From positions 1,922,001-1,986,000 of the forward strand of contig OU612065.1 of NCBI GenBank assembly GCA_914767715.1: a DNA stretch of 64,000 nt. Reading direction: 5' to 3'. Each line of letters begins with the position of its first letter. Positions within the stretch are counted from its first letter, which is position 1. The position numbers and the translations under genes were made by a program. Shown here one piece after another: positions 1 through 11,139 of the stretch. This DNA is from Membranipora membranacea (lineage: Eukaryota > Bryozoa > Gymnolaemata > Cheilostomatida > Membraniporidae). Below the pieces are notes generated by a model that saw only the letters and a program-made list of their open reading frames with translations, did no database searches and was not told where the DNA came from.

Positions 1-744
1 CAGAAGGTTTCAGCATCGCAGCGCCAAGGTAACACAACAAAAGGCCATGTGTTGGGTTGAGGCCATCATCCCATGATTGTACAACAGTGCATCTACACCA
101 TTTCTGCCTAAAGCAGCAAGAATGGAAATATCAGCTAGGGTTTACATGATGGGATCATCAAGGAGTTAAAATTCTGTCTAAGAGAAAATCAATTTCATTG
201 GTGGATTCTCTAATTGGTGTCATTATGAAAAAGTTTATGAGTTACTACTCACTGCTGATTTACCTTCAAAATGTCTGACTATTTGGCAGATGGTTGAGAA
301 AGGAGAAAGTGAGTATGATGAGTAGTGGGCACCTTATAAAGGACATGGCGTCCAACCACTTGTCCGGTATCTACTCTTTTTACTCCTTGCTTCAACTACC
401 CAAACATAGGCAGCTGATACTACTACCCTTCTGGTCCTGGACATGAATAAAAATACATACCGAACACACGCACTCACACACACTACTACCTACAGGCCTG
501 TGTACCAGCTAGTTGCAGGGGCCCATGCAGAAACAACCCAGGCACAGTTTGAGCACTAACAGGTCAGCTGTTACAGTCCTAGCTTAAACCATAGTTCTGT
601 GAATCCTAAGCAGTATGAATATACATAGTTACATATTATATGGATGTGATCATTACATATATTATACCAAGGAGTACCAGCCCAGTGGGCACATTGTATG
701 CGGCAACATGTTTCCAATGTCGCAATTGGATTTTTGGATTTGGA
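1..744. other. No gene recognised
   Basis: No open frame with recognisable similarity and no structured repeat was found here. The stretch is AT-rich with short simple-sequence tracts such as a CA-rich patch near 470-485. It leads into a duplicated block. Confidence 0.5.
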
Positions 745-1222
745 TTTTTCCAATATGGTAACTGCGCAGTAACTGCAGCTACTTTACTAGAGAGTAATTT
801 GCAAGAATACTGGCATCATATGTGATAAAATGCTTTGCCATTTGTTTGCTACACTCTGTGTGGCTCCAAATTGTGTGCAATTCTATTTTGCACTGTCTTA
901 TTTCATTTTCTTAAAATCAAATCTAGTCTCTAGACCGCATGGGAATAATGCGTTTATGACCACGTAGAGGCATAAATGGTGCATACAAAGCAACACAGTT
1001 TTTTCCAATATGGTAACTGCACAGTAACTACAGCTACTTTACTAGAGAGTAATTTGCAAGAATACTGGCATCATATGGAAAAAAATGCTTTGCGATTTGT
1101 TTGCTGACACTCTGTGTGGCTTCAAATTGTGTGCAATTCTATTTTGCACTGTTGTATTCCATTTTCTTAAAATCAAATCTAGTCTCTAAACTGCATGGGA
1201 ACGATGCGTTTATGACTGCGTA
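745..1222. repeat. Direct duplication of a ~220-bp block
   Basis: Bases about 745-966 and 999-1222 are two copies of the same ~220-bp sequence, separated by about 32 bp. Both run from a TTTTCCAATATGG start to a CGTTTATGAC end. They differ by scattered substitutions and a few indels, so the duplication is not recent. The short ORFs across it are not conserved between copies, so I see no coding role. Confidence 0.8.
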
Positions 1223-1934
1223 TCTGTTGAATTTGTATACATTACTTGGATTTATCTCCCCTGGTAAGCTGCTAACGTTTGGTAAGCCCTTGTGACAACA
1301 CAACAGTGCAGAATAATTATTTAAATAAACCATTATTCAATAACTTTGAAACATTAATACATGTCAGTATTTTGAAATAGGCTAATATATAGCCAGGGTT
1401 TAAATTACCTGCATTAAGCACCACTTAATGTTTTTTGCGAATAAAATTGAACCAGATTGTATTCGATATAAGTTTCAAGAGTTACACTGAGAATTACTCA
1501 ATGACTTACCCTACACTAGTGGAAGTCCAATGGTCTAATGGGCCTACTACATTTACTCAACATCCACAATGGACTGAATCACCCTCCTAAATGCTAATTG
1601 ATATTAAATCTAATAAATCGTAATTAAAATGAAATATATACTGAGGTATGATATATTGTGTATAAATTTGCTGTCAAGAAAACGCATGGTTACTATATAT
1701 ACAAGCCTCTAGTTAGATGTGTAGCAGAGGCAGTTTATATATCGTAACAATGTCTACTAAAATGCACCATTCCAACATATAATTGCGTGACAGATTGCCA
1801 CATTAGGCAGACGTAGTTCAGCCTCTAAGGTAAACATCTTTCCAACATAGTTTAGATACAGTTGTGCCGGCTGGGAGGGGATTACATATAAACATTACAT
1901 TCACAGCATTAGTTTAGTTAAATAAGACAATAGG
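1223..1934. other. No gene recognised
   Basis: AT-rich sequence with no similarity that I can name and no long frame. It may be part of the surrounding repeat cluster. Confidence 0.45.
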
Positions 1935-1991
1935 ATTAGGACACAGGTCTACTCCAAAATCCCAGGTTTTGGAGTAGACCTGTGAATTAGG
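1935..1991. repeat. Small perfect hairpin between short direct repeats
   Basis: Arms of 18 bp (1942-1959 and 1967-1984) are perfectly complementary around a 7-nt loop. ATTAGG occurs on both sides (1935-1940 and 1986-1991), as expected if the hairpin is an insertion with a target duplication. It is one of several such structures in the window. Confidence 0.7.
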
Positions 1992-2029
1992 GTTAGCAAT
2001 CCAGAGACAGTTGTGGGTCCCTTTCAACA

Positions 2030-2265
2030 AGGAGCTTTCAATCAAGTTCTTTTGTCTGTTCAATATCTAGGTGTGCATATTGATTACAACCTAAGATGGA
2101 ACACACATGTATCTAAGGTAACTGCCAAAGCAAACAGGTCACTTGTAGAATGGTAAAAAGACACTTAAAACAGGCCCCAAACAAAACAAAGCTCATTGCC
2201 TTCAAGACCATGGTGAAACCCATTTTAGAATATGCATGCCAAGTGCATACATGACAAGTTGGTAG
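2030..2265 (+). mobile_element. Non-LTR retrotransposon remnant (RT thumb region)
   Basis: Conceptual translation, with frameshifts and a stop, gives the signature that follows the reverse-transcriptase core in CR1/L2-type elements: a YLGV motif, then an N-L-x-W-x-x-H-V stretch, then KTMVKPILEYAC. No start, no catalytic core and no 3' end are present, so it is a dead fragment. The same motif occurs in the larger element on the minus strand near 40.5 kb. Confidence 0.65.
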
Positions 2266-2467
2266 ACCAAGAAATTAGGAGGTCTCCGCGGACGAACTCC
2301 CGACCCGGAGTACCACTCTGCGCGTCCCGCAGTGAAGGTGTAATTTGGCCGTTGTTGTCATTTGTTTTAAGCCAAAATTAGAAGTAAGCCAAAACACCTG
2401 AAGTAAGTCAAGATACTTTGAATAGAGTATGCCTTTTCATTCAGCCAACCGATTGTTTACACTTGAT

Positions 2468-3189
2468 TCATGGGCCCCTGGGACTTACATGTCTTTACTT
2501 TGCCAATGTCCACTATCAACCACCCAAAAAACACCAAACAAGGTAAGTAAGACACACAAAAAATTTTTTTACAACTTACCTTGAAATCCCTCACACTAAC
2601 TCACACCTCCTTCCTCTTTCATTTGCTTCAGGTTGAAGTTTCTAGCACAAACAGTGCTGACTTTATGGACCAGAGAAAAAAATACTTCTACAAAATTCAC
2701 AAAAACCTGAGTAGGCTGAAATGGCTGCATGAGTGTTGACATCCCCACATGATTATTGTACTTTTTTTTTATTTCACTAAATTGGTTCTTTTTACACTCA
2801 TATATGAGTTCTAATTATATTCATTTATTTTTAAGCTTCTAATAAACTATGAAAACTCATATATGAGTGTAAAAAGAACCAATTTAGTGAAATAAAAAAA
2901 AAGTACAATAATCATGTGGGGATGTCAACACTCATGCAGCCATTTCAGCCTACTCAGGTTTTTGTGAATTTTGTAGAAGTATTTTTTTCTCTGGTCCATA
3001 AAGTCAGCTCTGTTTGTGCTAGAAACTTCAAACCTGAAGCAAATGAAAGAGGTGTGAGTTAGTGTGAGAGATTTCAAGGTAAGTTGTAAACAAAATTTTT
3101 TTTTTGTGTCTTACCCTGTTTGGTGTTTTTTGGGTGGTTGATAGTGGACATTGGCAAAGTAAAGACATGTAAGTCCCAGGGGCCCATGA
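2468..3189. mobile_element. Long foldback element (~720 bp)
   Basis: Two arms of about 350 bp are near-perfect inverted copies around a short spacer near 2822-2848. The outer ends read CATGGGCCCCTGGGACTTAC and its complement. TTGAT-type sequence lies at both outer edges and could be a target duplication with a one-base offset. No coding potential was seen. The structure fits a MITE or foldback transposon, and the very low divergence between arms suggests youth or gene conversion. Confidence 0.8.
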
Positions 3190-3744
3190 TTTGATTATAA
3201 TTGCATTGTGTTGACCAGTGGGTCCATTCCCTTTTCAATAAGCCAATTTAGCAGCCCAAATTCAAAAATGTCATTATTATCCAACTAATGAAATAATACA
3301 TGTAATGAACCACACTGATTGCAGGTCGACTCTGTGATACCTGAATTGATTGGTGCACATGCGCAAAGTGGTAATGAACTTGATAATTACTTTTTTCCTT
3401 TCACAACTCATCGAATTAATTGTTCATACCGACGTGATTGCACACAACCAACAACAAGGCGACTTCAGGTTATTTGAACTCATTCTGCGCATGCTCAGCT
3501 CTGGGCATGAGCTGATCTACATGCCGAGTCAGATCACGAGAGTCAGTATGTTGAACCCATAGATTTAAAAACTGGTTTTTAAATCTATGGTTGAACCATA
3601 CTGACTCTCGTGATCTGAGATTTTTGCTATCGGGAGCACTAAATTGAAGGTCGTTTGAGGTCATTCAATGAAGTACTCCTTGATTTGATTGGTTTAAGAA
3701 AGATCAACTTTAATTGGTTGATTGTTAATTAATCTCCCAACTGA

Positions 3745-3788
3745 TTGTAACCAGAGACTATAGATATATCTATAGCCTCTGTTGTAAC
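3745..3788. repeat. Small palindrome between 7-bp direct repeats
   Basis: An 18-bp perfect palindrome (3758-3775) is extended by CAGAG/CTCTG arms to 3752-3781 with one mismatched pair. TTGTAAC occurs directly on both sides (3745-3751 and 3782-3788). The layout, direct repeat then hairpin then direct repeat, is that of an insertion with target duplication. It lies inside the Mutator-like region, so it is younger than that element. Confidence 0.75.
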
Positions 3789-4244
3789 TATGTTAGGGAT
3801 TTCCCACTGTCCATAAATAGGGGAAATACCTTGATTGATTGAGGCAGTGTTAGTGCTAGTGAATTCAATGATTGGTAAATGCAAAGTTAGCTTTAATATA
3901 TATTATATATGAAGACTAACAACAAAATGATAAACTAGACAGAACATGGTAATAGATGTGCATTTGCCACGTGAATCAGAAATTATTCAAATACTGACCA
4001 AGATGATGTCTGCCAAATAAAAAGCGGATATAAAAGAATGCAAACAAAAAAACAATGCTATAAATTCCCATATCTGAGAAAGTTACAATAAAAATGTTTA
4101 GAGCACAGCTATCCCTCTCTCAATACATGGACTACATGTATGTTCTCTAATGCCCCTGTTATTGGGCAGTAGGAGGAATTCGGATGCACCCTTTGAGACA
4201 CCACTCCCCACATTTAAGGACATTCCACCACGAATAGTCATGTG

Positions 4245-4652
4245 TCAATCCATTAACCAGTAAGCTGGCTTCCAACATGTGTTCCACTCTGAAAGCATGT
4301 TGAGAGCTTCCTTGATAGAATCAGTGATTTCTACGGAAACCGGAAATGTCCCGACAACTTGATATCCTATATTAGTAGGTACTACCACATAGAACATTGG
4401 AAGATAATACTTTGTTGTCTTGTAGCTAGCATCTAGTAAACAAATTTCATCTCCGTAATGATAAATCCGTTTTGGAATTATTGAATTCAATTTCTTGTTC
4501 GCAGCGAATGCTCTATGGTTCACATATCTCATACCCTGTTCAATTTTGCATTCCGATAGACACGCTAGCAGCATGGAGCATGGTTGAATTGGAAATGAAG
4601 TGAGGAATAGAAAAAAACACATGCACATAGCACTAGACTCGACACGCTGCAT
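4245..4652 (-). pseudogene. MULE-type transposase fragment
   Basis: A 135-residue frame contains the N-terminal half of a MULE-type DDE transposase core. It has LLDASYKTTKYYLPMF with the first catalytic Asp in the ICLLDA strand, and a second Asp in the closing WLMD, followed at once by a stop where the family continues with a C/Y-S-E-like stretch. Family members are several hundred residues long, so this is a truncated, non-functional piece. It lies between inverted terminal repeats, supporting membership of a Mutator-like element. The first ~45 residues do not look conserved. Confidence 0.65.
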
Positions 4653-5040
4653 TCATATTACATAACTAGCATACATGGACAGGCTACATCAAACTCTACT
4701 CCATACAAAACAAACATCACATCTATTATCTAAAGATGCCGCCCATGTGGTTTTGTGTACAAACAAATAAATGTACACGCCTACCTTAAAATGACCTTCC
4801 AACGACCTTCAATTTTGTGCTCCAGATAGCAAAAATCGTGATCTGACTGGGCATGTAGATCACTGAAAAACTAGCCTATCGTTACCACAAAGCAGGTGTT
4901 GTAAGGCCAAGTATGCATCATGCGTGACTTGAATTTGCGCATGTGCAAGAACAATGAGTTTAGTTTGGGTTCTGGTTGCAACTTTGGAAAGGGGAAATAG
5001 GATACCCCAGAGCTGAGCATGCGCAGAATGATGTTGAACT

Positions 5041-6279
5041 TCATCCCAAAGGGTCTATTTTTGGACTATTTTTCTAGCGAGCCGAATACAACTCACAAAT
5101 GTAAACAAGCAAAGCAAAGCTTACGCAGATATATTAGCTCTGAGCAAAGGTTGAGCAGTCTGCGCTTGTGCGAACTGTTGAGGCATACGTTCGTTTCTGC
5201 AGCATAGCACACTGATGACGTGATATACTATTGCGTGTACATACTAATATACTAATAGTGTAATCTCGAAATCAGTGGGGCAGCATAGGGCTTGAACACA
5301 GAATTAAATTCTTTTCTTAGAATGGAAATAGTATCATAACATCATGCAGTTAGAACACTTAACACAGGGGCTCATCTGAAGTTGATCTGATTGGCTGTCC
5401 CTACGAGCATGAATTATATAGCCTGGGAAATCAACCTCTTTACAAAACTGCAGACAGTAATAAAATGCCTTCAACGTCGATGATTTGGGCTTTTCCAGAA
5501 TGCTACGAGGGACTGGCTATTTTTGCAAGCCCATTGTTTGGCAAAAGAAAGCTAATGATATTGATGCTATTCCAGATATGGAATTCAATGGGCTTGAACC
5601 ATTGAATTGTACTATTCTTAGAAAAGCATTTTCAACTCACCATTCTCCAATCAGGGAGCTGTATTTTCCAATAGACATTCTCACAATTTTCATTTGACAT
5701 CGAGCTCAGTCCCTAGTAGCTTTTTGGAGTTTGCGCAATGTTTGATTATTAAAAAAATCAATTTTCTGTGAGCAACAATTTGTATAAACTAGTGTCTTTT
5801 TCTTTTACTTGGTTGTTATTTTGAACATAAAAACTTTTATTTATGCCTGTTTTGATAATATAAAACAAAAAAACACAATGAAACAAATCCATAAATCAAT
5901 GAATATTTTATTAGAGACTGCATTATATCCAGGAAGAATGCATCTTGTTGTAATGGTTTTAGTCAGGTGACTGTCACGTGGTCATACAGTAAAGATGGCA
6001 CCCTCTACTAGGGACAGCCAATCACATAGCATTTCACATAGCAAATCACATAGACATCTATAAACTTAAATTATTAGAGGATTGAGGAGTTCATAAAATC
6101 AAGTAAGTATTCCTAAATTTAGTGATTACTGTTTATAAGGCTATGAGTGAGCTGCTGTTCCAGGATTGAGTTCAGTGGCTTGAACTAATTCACCTAGTCT
6201 GAGTACCAAAATTGGGAAAACAATTGAAACCCATAATTTGGAAATAGACTATGTCACAAACAAGGCTATCCTGCAAGCA
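5041..6279. other. No gene recognised
   Basis: AT-rich intergenic sequence. A 70-codon frame at 5485-5697 has no similarity that I recognise and no convincing splice or start context. No tandem repeat was seen. Confidence 0.45.
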
Positions 6280-6399
6280 GAATGAAGGCATACTGACTCT
6301 CGTGATCTGACTGGGCATGTAGATCACTGATAAACTAGGTTCAATTTTGCAGAGATCAGCTCATGCCCAGAGCTGAGCATGCGCAGAATGGAATGAAGG
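6280..6399. mobile_element. MULE-derived MITE with 9-bp target duplication
   Basis: A 102-bp unit (6289-6390) begins CATACTGACTCTCGTGATC and ends GAGCATGCGCAGAATG. Both are sequences shared with the Mutator-like region at 3.5-5.0 kb. It is flanked by GAATGAAGG at 6280-6288 and 6391-6399, a perfect 9-bp direct repeat, which is the usual MULE duplication length. It carries no coding sequence. This is the clearest single insertion of the family in the window. Confidence 0.8.
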
Positions 6400-6768
6400 T
6401 TGATAGTTCATTCTTTTGATTTTATGTCACACAGCAATAATCAAGTAGACTACAAATGTTATAATAATGACAGCCCAAAGGTACATCATTGCATGGATAT
6501 GGGACTGAAGAATGAGATATGTCCAGCCTTTGAGGGATGGTTTCAATTTTGGATATGGATCTCTCTACTTACTTACTAGTTGCCATATAGAAAGTTGGTT
6601 TCTAGTCCAAGATGGTCGATAGATAGATAATAAGTTTGGTATAGGAGTAGAGCACTCTCTCACAAGCATGCATGTAAAGATATGCTAGTACCCTGGGTTT
6701 GGCCACTATCTCTGTCTGTTGCAGCATAATGTAGATATACATCTGAAATGTGGACAGTATGCTTAGTA

Positions 6769-6823
6769 TAGAGAGTAGCCTGTCCTGACAAGCTTGTCAA
6801 GACAGGCTACCTAGACTAGAGAG
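6769..6823. repeat. 36-bp hairpin between TAGAGAG repeats
   Basis: Bases 6775-6810 form a palindrome with a single mismatched pair. TAGAGAG occurs at 6769-6775, overlapping the first arm by one base, and again at 6817-6823. The right copy is offset by six bases from the hairpin end, so the insertion reading is weaker here than at the other small hairpins. Confidence 0.5.
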
Positions 6824-7104
6824 CTAACTTTGACTAGCCAACGTGTTGGCTATCAATTAGAGCCAACACATTGGCTAACCTGTACAGCACGCTGTCTGGG
6901 TTGTTGTTCCCATCGATCCTCGATAGCCTGGCTAGGTAAGACTTTTAAGCTTAGTATACTGTCAAGGATTGAGATGCATTGGCTACATACAGCAGTACAG
7001 TAGGGTCGGACTGTATTGTACCAGTCTAAATTTTATGTGATATGATACAGCATGGCCAAACCTACTTCATTGCATAACCCCTTTTGGTTAGACAAGATCC
7101 TAAT

Positions 7105-7136
7105 ATCTAAGCAAGGAGTACTCCTTGATCTAAGCA
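7105..7136. repeat. Minute palindrome CAAGGAGTACTCCTTG with 9-bp flanking repeat
   Basis: A perfect 16-bp palindrome occupies 7112-7127. ATCTAAGCA occurs at 7105-7113 and again at 7128-7136, so removing 14 bases restores a single copy. The same CAAGGAGT arm recurs in an equivalent structure at 14.55 kb. Confidence 0.8.
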
Positions 7137-7602
7137 TCATGCAGTTGTATCAACTTTTGGGTATAGGGGTGTCTGCAAAAAATGTGTAAAGAATGCCTAC
7201 TTAACTTATACTACTGCTTGCAAAGTACCACCAAGGTAAATTTGCTGTTGTGTGTGTAGGAATTACCTACATTGTCCATAGGGAGCTTGACAGTCCTGAA
7301 GCGATTAGGTGCTCTGTTACCTGTCCTAGCAGGTACAACGCTCCCAACTTTTACATTACGCTTATGCGCTGTGATACATCAATGCAGTGCTCTGTTTACA
7401 TCCAACTCATACCCTAAACGTATCCCAGAACCCAAGACTGTGGATAAATATGGTGTTTTGTTTGTAGTTTAAATAGTACTGCGATGATGATGTTACACAC
7501 ATGACCTTAGTCATTCAACAAGTTGGCTGACAGCATCGTCAACAAATACACAGCGTGGTGTACACAATATATTATCCGATCACCAAGTTACTTACCTTGA
7601 GA

Positions 7603-10600
7603 ATGACAAGCATAGCAAACTGTCCCATTCATGGTCTGTGGAGAAGATCAGCTTCTATTCTTCTGGTTGGACCCGGTAAACACGGTCGTCCAGCTGTTCT
7701 TACGGTTTGTTGGTCCAGTGATAACACTTAGTAATCAGAGGTTTTGTAATACTTTTATCTTGCATTAAGTCACGGAATGTGTTGCCAGTTGAGTGGTTTT
7801 TCCACTGTGTAAACTCTGACTACTTTCTAAGAATAATAGCACACTGACATGATTACACAATTAGCATCTCTGATCGAGAGGCCATGTTTAGCCTTAATAT
7901 TCTCGCTAGGATCTTTTGACGATCTGCAATTGACTTGAGAATGAACCAAGCTTTGTGAATTTACTCAGCTCTATCGGTCAGAAATCCATGTACGTAGTCA
8001 CATGATCAGCGTTGTTCTATATTATTTGTAACTGAAGCACTTTCCGGCTGTATTTCTATCTGCCATAATACCTTTTGACAACAATTATTTTAACTATGAA
8101 ATGTGGTAAATAATGATAACAAAAAAACAAATGTAATGAAAGGTGGGGAAGGGGTGTTAACTTCCCTGATAAAAAAATCCGCACTTTGTTTCGGCCGCAA
8201 GAATTAATCACCGTTTAATCTTTCTTTTGCAGGTCAAGAGAAGTGCTAATGCTTCATTTATGCCGAACCACCTGGTGTTTCCGGGAGGACTCTGTGATCC
8301 TGCTGATTTCTCTCTTTCCTGGCTAAACAACATTCCTGAATATAAAAATTTTGCTGTGAACGAAAACGCTGTCTTTCCTGACATTTTTCAGAATACCTCG
8401 ACCGATAATCCTCCAGAGGTTTGTTTCTTTGAAAATGTTTAAGACATGGGTTCAAATTCAACAACCTGGTAAAGGTTTGCTGATTTCATAAAACTATATA
8501 TGTGAATATTGATTGATGAAATTATTTTACTAAGCTATAATTGATGAATTTGCAAAATCTATCAATAAGTAGAAATGGAATTCAACATTTTTGTTTTAAG
8601 CTTATTAGCGAAAATTTCAATTGTATACAAAAGAATTCCTCATGCACAATTTTTTTGCTCTGTACACGGTTTTCTGCGCTAAACTATTATACGTACTGCT
8701 CTCATCTAGCAGTTTCAGCTAATAAGATATCCGCTCTCATCAATCTCCGTTATGCTGCGTTCTATTTCCCTGATTTGAAAAAGTTTAGAGACGTATGTTA
8801 AAATTTTAGGAGTTGCCGTCCCATGTTGGATTCAGACTTGGTGCTCTTAGAGAAGTGCTTGAGGAAACAGGACTTCTAGTTGATAAACGATCAGGTAATC
8901 TTCTGCTTAAAGGAGTGGGGTATTTTTTTCTTAAAGTAATGATAGCTGATCATGCGTCCATGAAGTTTTCATTTCATTGGAAAATGGTATCCAAGCAGTG
9001 TTATGTCAACGTCAGTCTAAATTTTTTGGAATAGCTGAACTAATATATTATGATTATCATGATTTTTATTGTAGGGGGAGTATTGGCGATGAATGATCAG
9101 ATACGAACAGAGATCCATCAAAATGCAGAGAAATTTTCTGAGCACATGAATAATTTAGGAATGGTACCTGATATATGGAGGCTCGATGATTGGAGCACCT
9201 GGCTTACTCCTGTCAGACTGAAGGTTAGTGGTATATGTATGTGTACTAAATAGAGCGTAAGAGGCTTCTCAGATACTCAGATCAAGGTTCAAATCGGATA
9301 TAAGTTTATGAGTGATATATGCAGCTACCATGTTTTCTCCTATCATCATAGCCTGTGATGCGATATAAATAGAAACTTACTTCAGCAAACATAACTTGTG
9401 ATACTCACAAGAATAACTGCCAGGGGTTATCCAAACGGTTGGTTAGTCTTCACAAATTACGGTTGAATTATGCCATTGTCATGGTATTCAATCAGATCCA
9501 TTGATCTAATGGTTACCTTTATAGGCCCAAGAGTAATGACAATCTATTGTAAACTAATTGACTATTGACTATCTAAGTAAACTAATGTCTTCTTGCCCCA
9601 ATGTAGTGTTTGTCTTTGCAGAGAACCTTGTATCCATTTTGTTATATTCTTTTTTATTCAGGATTCAGCTCGACGATATGACACACATTTTTACATATTA
9701 CTATTAGACAGCATAGAAAACATTAATGCAACATCCGATAATAAAGAAGTCTCCACAGTAGAAGTAAGTCAATTTTTCAGTGTGCAATTTTAGTATTTGT
9801 AATTGCTACGCCCCACTGCGCTCCTGGGTTTAGGTATGGGTACATTTTAAGCACTGAGGTCAAAGCAGTCACTCTTTCTTATGAGCGGTAGGTAAGAGTT
9901 AGAGGTCTACCTGCTCCAAAATTAATGTACTGTAACAAAAAAAAAACAAGTCTGTTTGAATGACTCGTCATAATTCACAAAAATTATATTTATTTGTTAA
10001 ATGTAATATTAGATTCAAAAATAAACCTAGACCAGACCCTATATGGATCATTAGCATTGAGGCACTTAATTGTTGGTGACGTTATGACAAGGAATTGTGT
10101 AGTAGCAATGATATCATCATCGATTTTCAGTCCACAGTCCAGTTTTTTATTGGTTACTTGATCAATTCTGATAGGATTTTGAGTTTGAAAAATGCAACTA
10201 CATGTGCAGTGTGTTGTTTCAAAAGAATTTTTATCCATGACCCCATCAAATCAACATGATATGATTTTCATTTAAACATATGGATATGGTGAAGTCACAG
10301 GTGCTAGCTTCTTGCAGACTTACCAATGTGAAGACTGATGTGTGTGACCACCACTTGTTAATATATTAATGTTGTTGTCCATTGTCATTTTGTCTAAAAT
10401 CTGATTTAGTTTTGGGATGTTGGAGATATTTTACAAGCTGCAAATTCTGGCAAGGTGAAAATTGCACCTCCACAGATGTATGAGCTTGGGAGACTGTTAA
10501 ACTTCAGCACTATGGAGGAGCTGAGGCAGCATATAGAAGTGAGGCGCGAGCTCGGTACAGAGAGACTCTTTCCCATACTTGTTAAATGTCGAGATGGTGC

Positions 10601-11139
10601 AATGAGAATTATGTCTGGTGAGTTTATGGTAGTCAAGCTTGAAACTAAAAGGAGTTCATGATCAAGCGCTGTCACTAACAAGTCTTCAAAAATGGAATTA
10701 TCATTATCGTATAGAATGAGCGGAAGGATGGTTATTACTGTAATGTACAATACCCAGTCCCGCCCAATCTCATCTTGGTTTGCACAGTATTTATTCATCA
10801 CATCAATGAGGATTCTGTTTCAGATCTTTTATCTTACTCGTTGATCACCCGAAGGAAGAATGCCCCGATATGAAATGAAATTATTCAATTTATTTTTTGG
10901 TACCTTTCTGTGTTTCAAAATTAGGAGACAGTCTTTACCCTGAAGTGGCGGATGTAGAAGGAAAGTTTCCCCCTCTAGAGTTAGACATGACTGTAGATGA
11001 ATGTAGGAAATATTTTCCTTGTTTACATCGGATGACACTAGCTAAAGGTCAGCCGATGACATTGGAGATTAACATTGAACTTGGGCTCAAACAGGTACCC
11101 CCAGTTTATGCTAAAAAGTTTGCCTCTAGTATGTTGTAA
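7603..11139 (+). CDS. NUDT19: NUDT19-like acyl-CoA diphosphatase (Nudix family)
   Basis: Seven exons: 7603-7704, 8233-8418, 8810-8894, 9075-9223, 9662-9763, 10410-10617, 10925-11139. They join in frame to 348 codons plus stop; vertebrate NUDT19 is about 360-375 aa. The start has A at -3 and is followed by RRSASILLVGP, then VKRSANASFMPNHLVFPGG, the typical NUDT19 opening. The Nudix helix is REVLEETGL in exon 3, a perfect REUxEExGU match, so the metal-binding glutamates are present. As in NUDT19, about 50 residues separate the FPGG motif from the Nudix helix. The family cleaves CoA and acyl-CoA in peroxisomes. The C-terminal tripeptide SML is not a canonical PTS1, so location is uncertain. Exon 1 is the least secure, being chosen on similarity and its donor. 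Confidence 0.9.
9990..10210. repeat. Dispersed repeat, copy A (NUDT19 intron 5)
   Basis: This block shares AATAAACCTAGAC and, further on, a GATCAATTnTGATnGGATTTTGA stretch with blocks at about 12344-12510 and 46292-46425. The three are diverged but collinear, so this is an interspersed family of unknown class. The long minus-strand frame across it is repeat-derived. Confidence 0.6.

Larger units (their letters stand above)
3472..5040. mobile_element. Mutator-like element region with inverted ends
   Basis: The region starts with CATTCTGCGCATGCTCAGCT at 3480 and ends near 5031 with the complement of that sequence. An inner inverted pair (about 3612-3665 and 4790-4845) is also shared. TTGAACT lies just outside the left end (3473-3479) and again just beyond the right end (about 5034-5040). 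Between the ends is a transposase fragment on the minus strand. The left part also contains a nested short copy of the terminal unit (3480-3549) and a hairpin around 3555-3590, so the structure is composite. I infer a decayed MULE. Confidence 0.55.
6400..7602. other. Upstream region of the NUDT19-like gene
   Basis: No gene is assigned. It holds two adjacent hairpins (6775-6810, and one around 6836-6876 with arms AGCCAACGTGTTGGCT and its near-complement) and a 16-bp palindrome at 7112-7127. An unassigned open frame near 7257-7472 has an acceptor-like sequence before it but no recognisable product. No TATA box can be defended. The promoter of the downstream gene presumably lies in the last few hundred bases. 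Confidence 0.4.

Noticed and set aside
7257-7472. Possible exon upstream of the NUDT19-like gene
   Set aside because: An acceptor-like sequence precedes it, but two frames are open, neither resembles a known protein, and no partner exon was found.
9990-10238. 82-residue minus-strand frame
   Set aside because: It lies wholly within a dispersed repeat that recurs elsewhere without the frame.
11038-11139. Possible intron inside the last NUDT19 exon (CAG|GTACCC)
   Set aside because: Reading through gives a natural C-terminus and an overall in-frame model, and no alternative terminal exon was evident.
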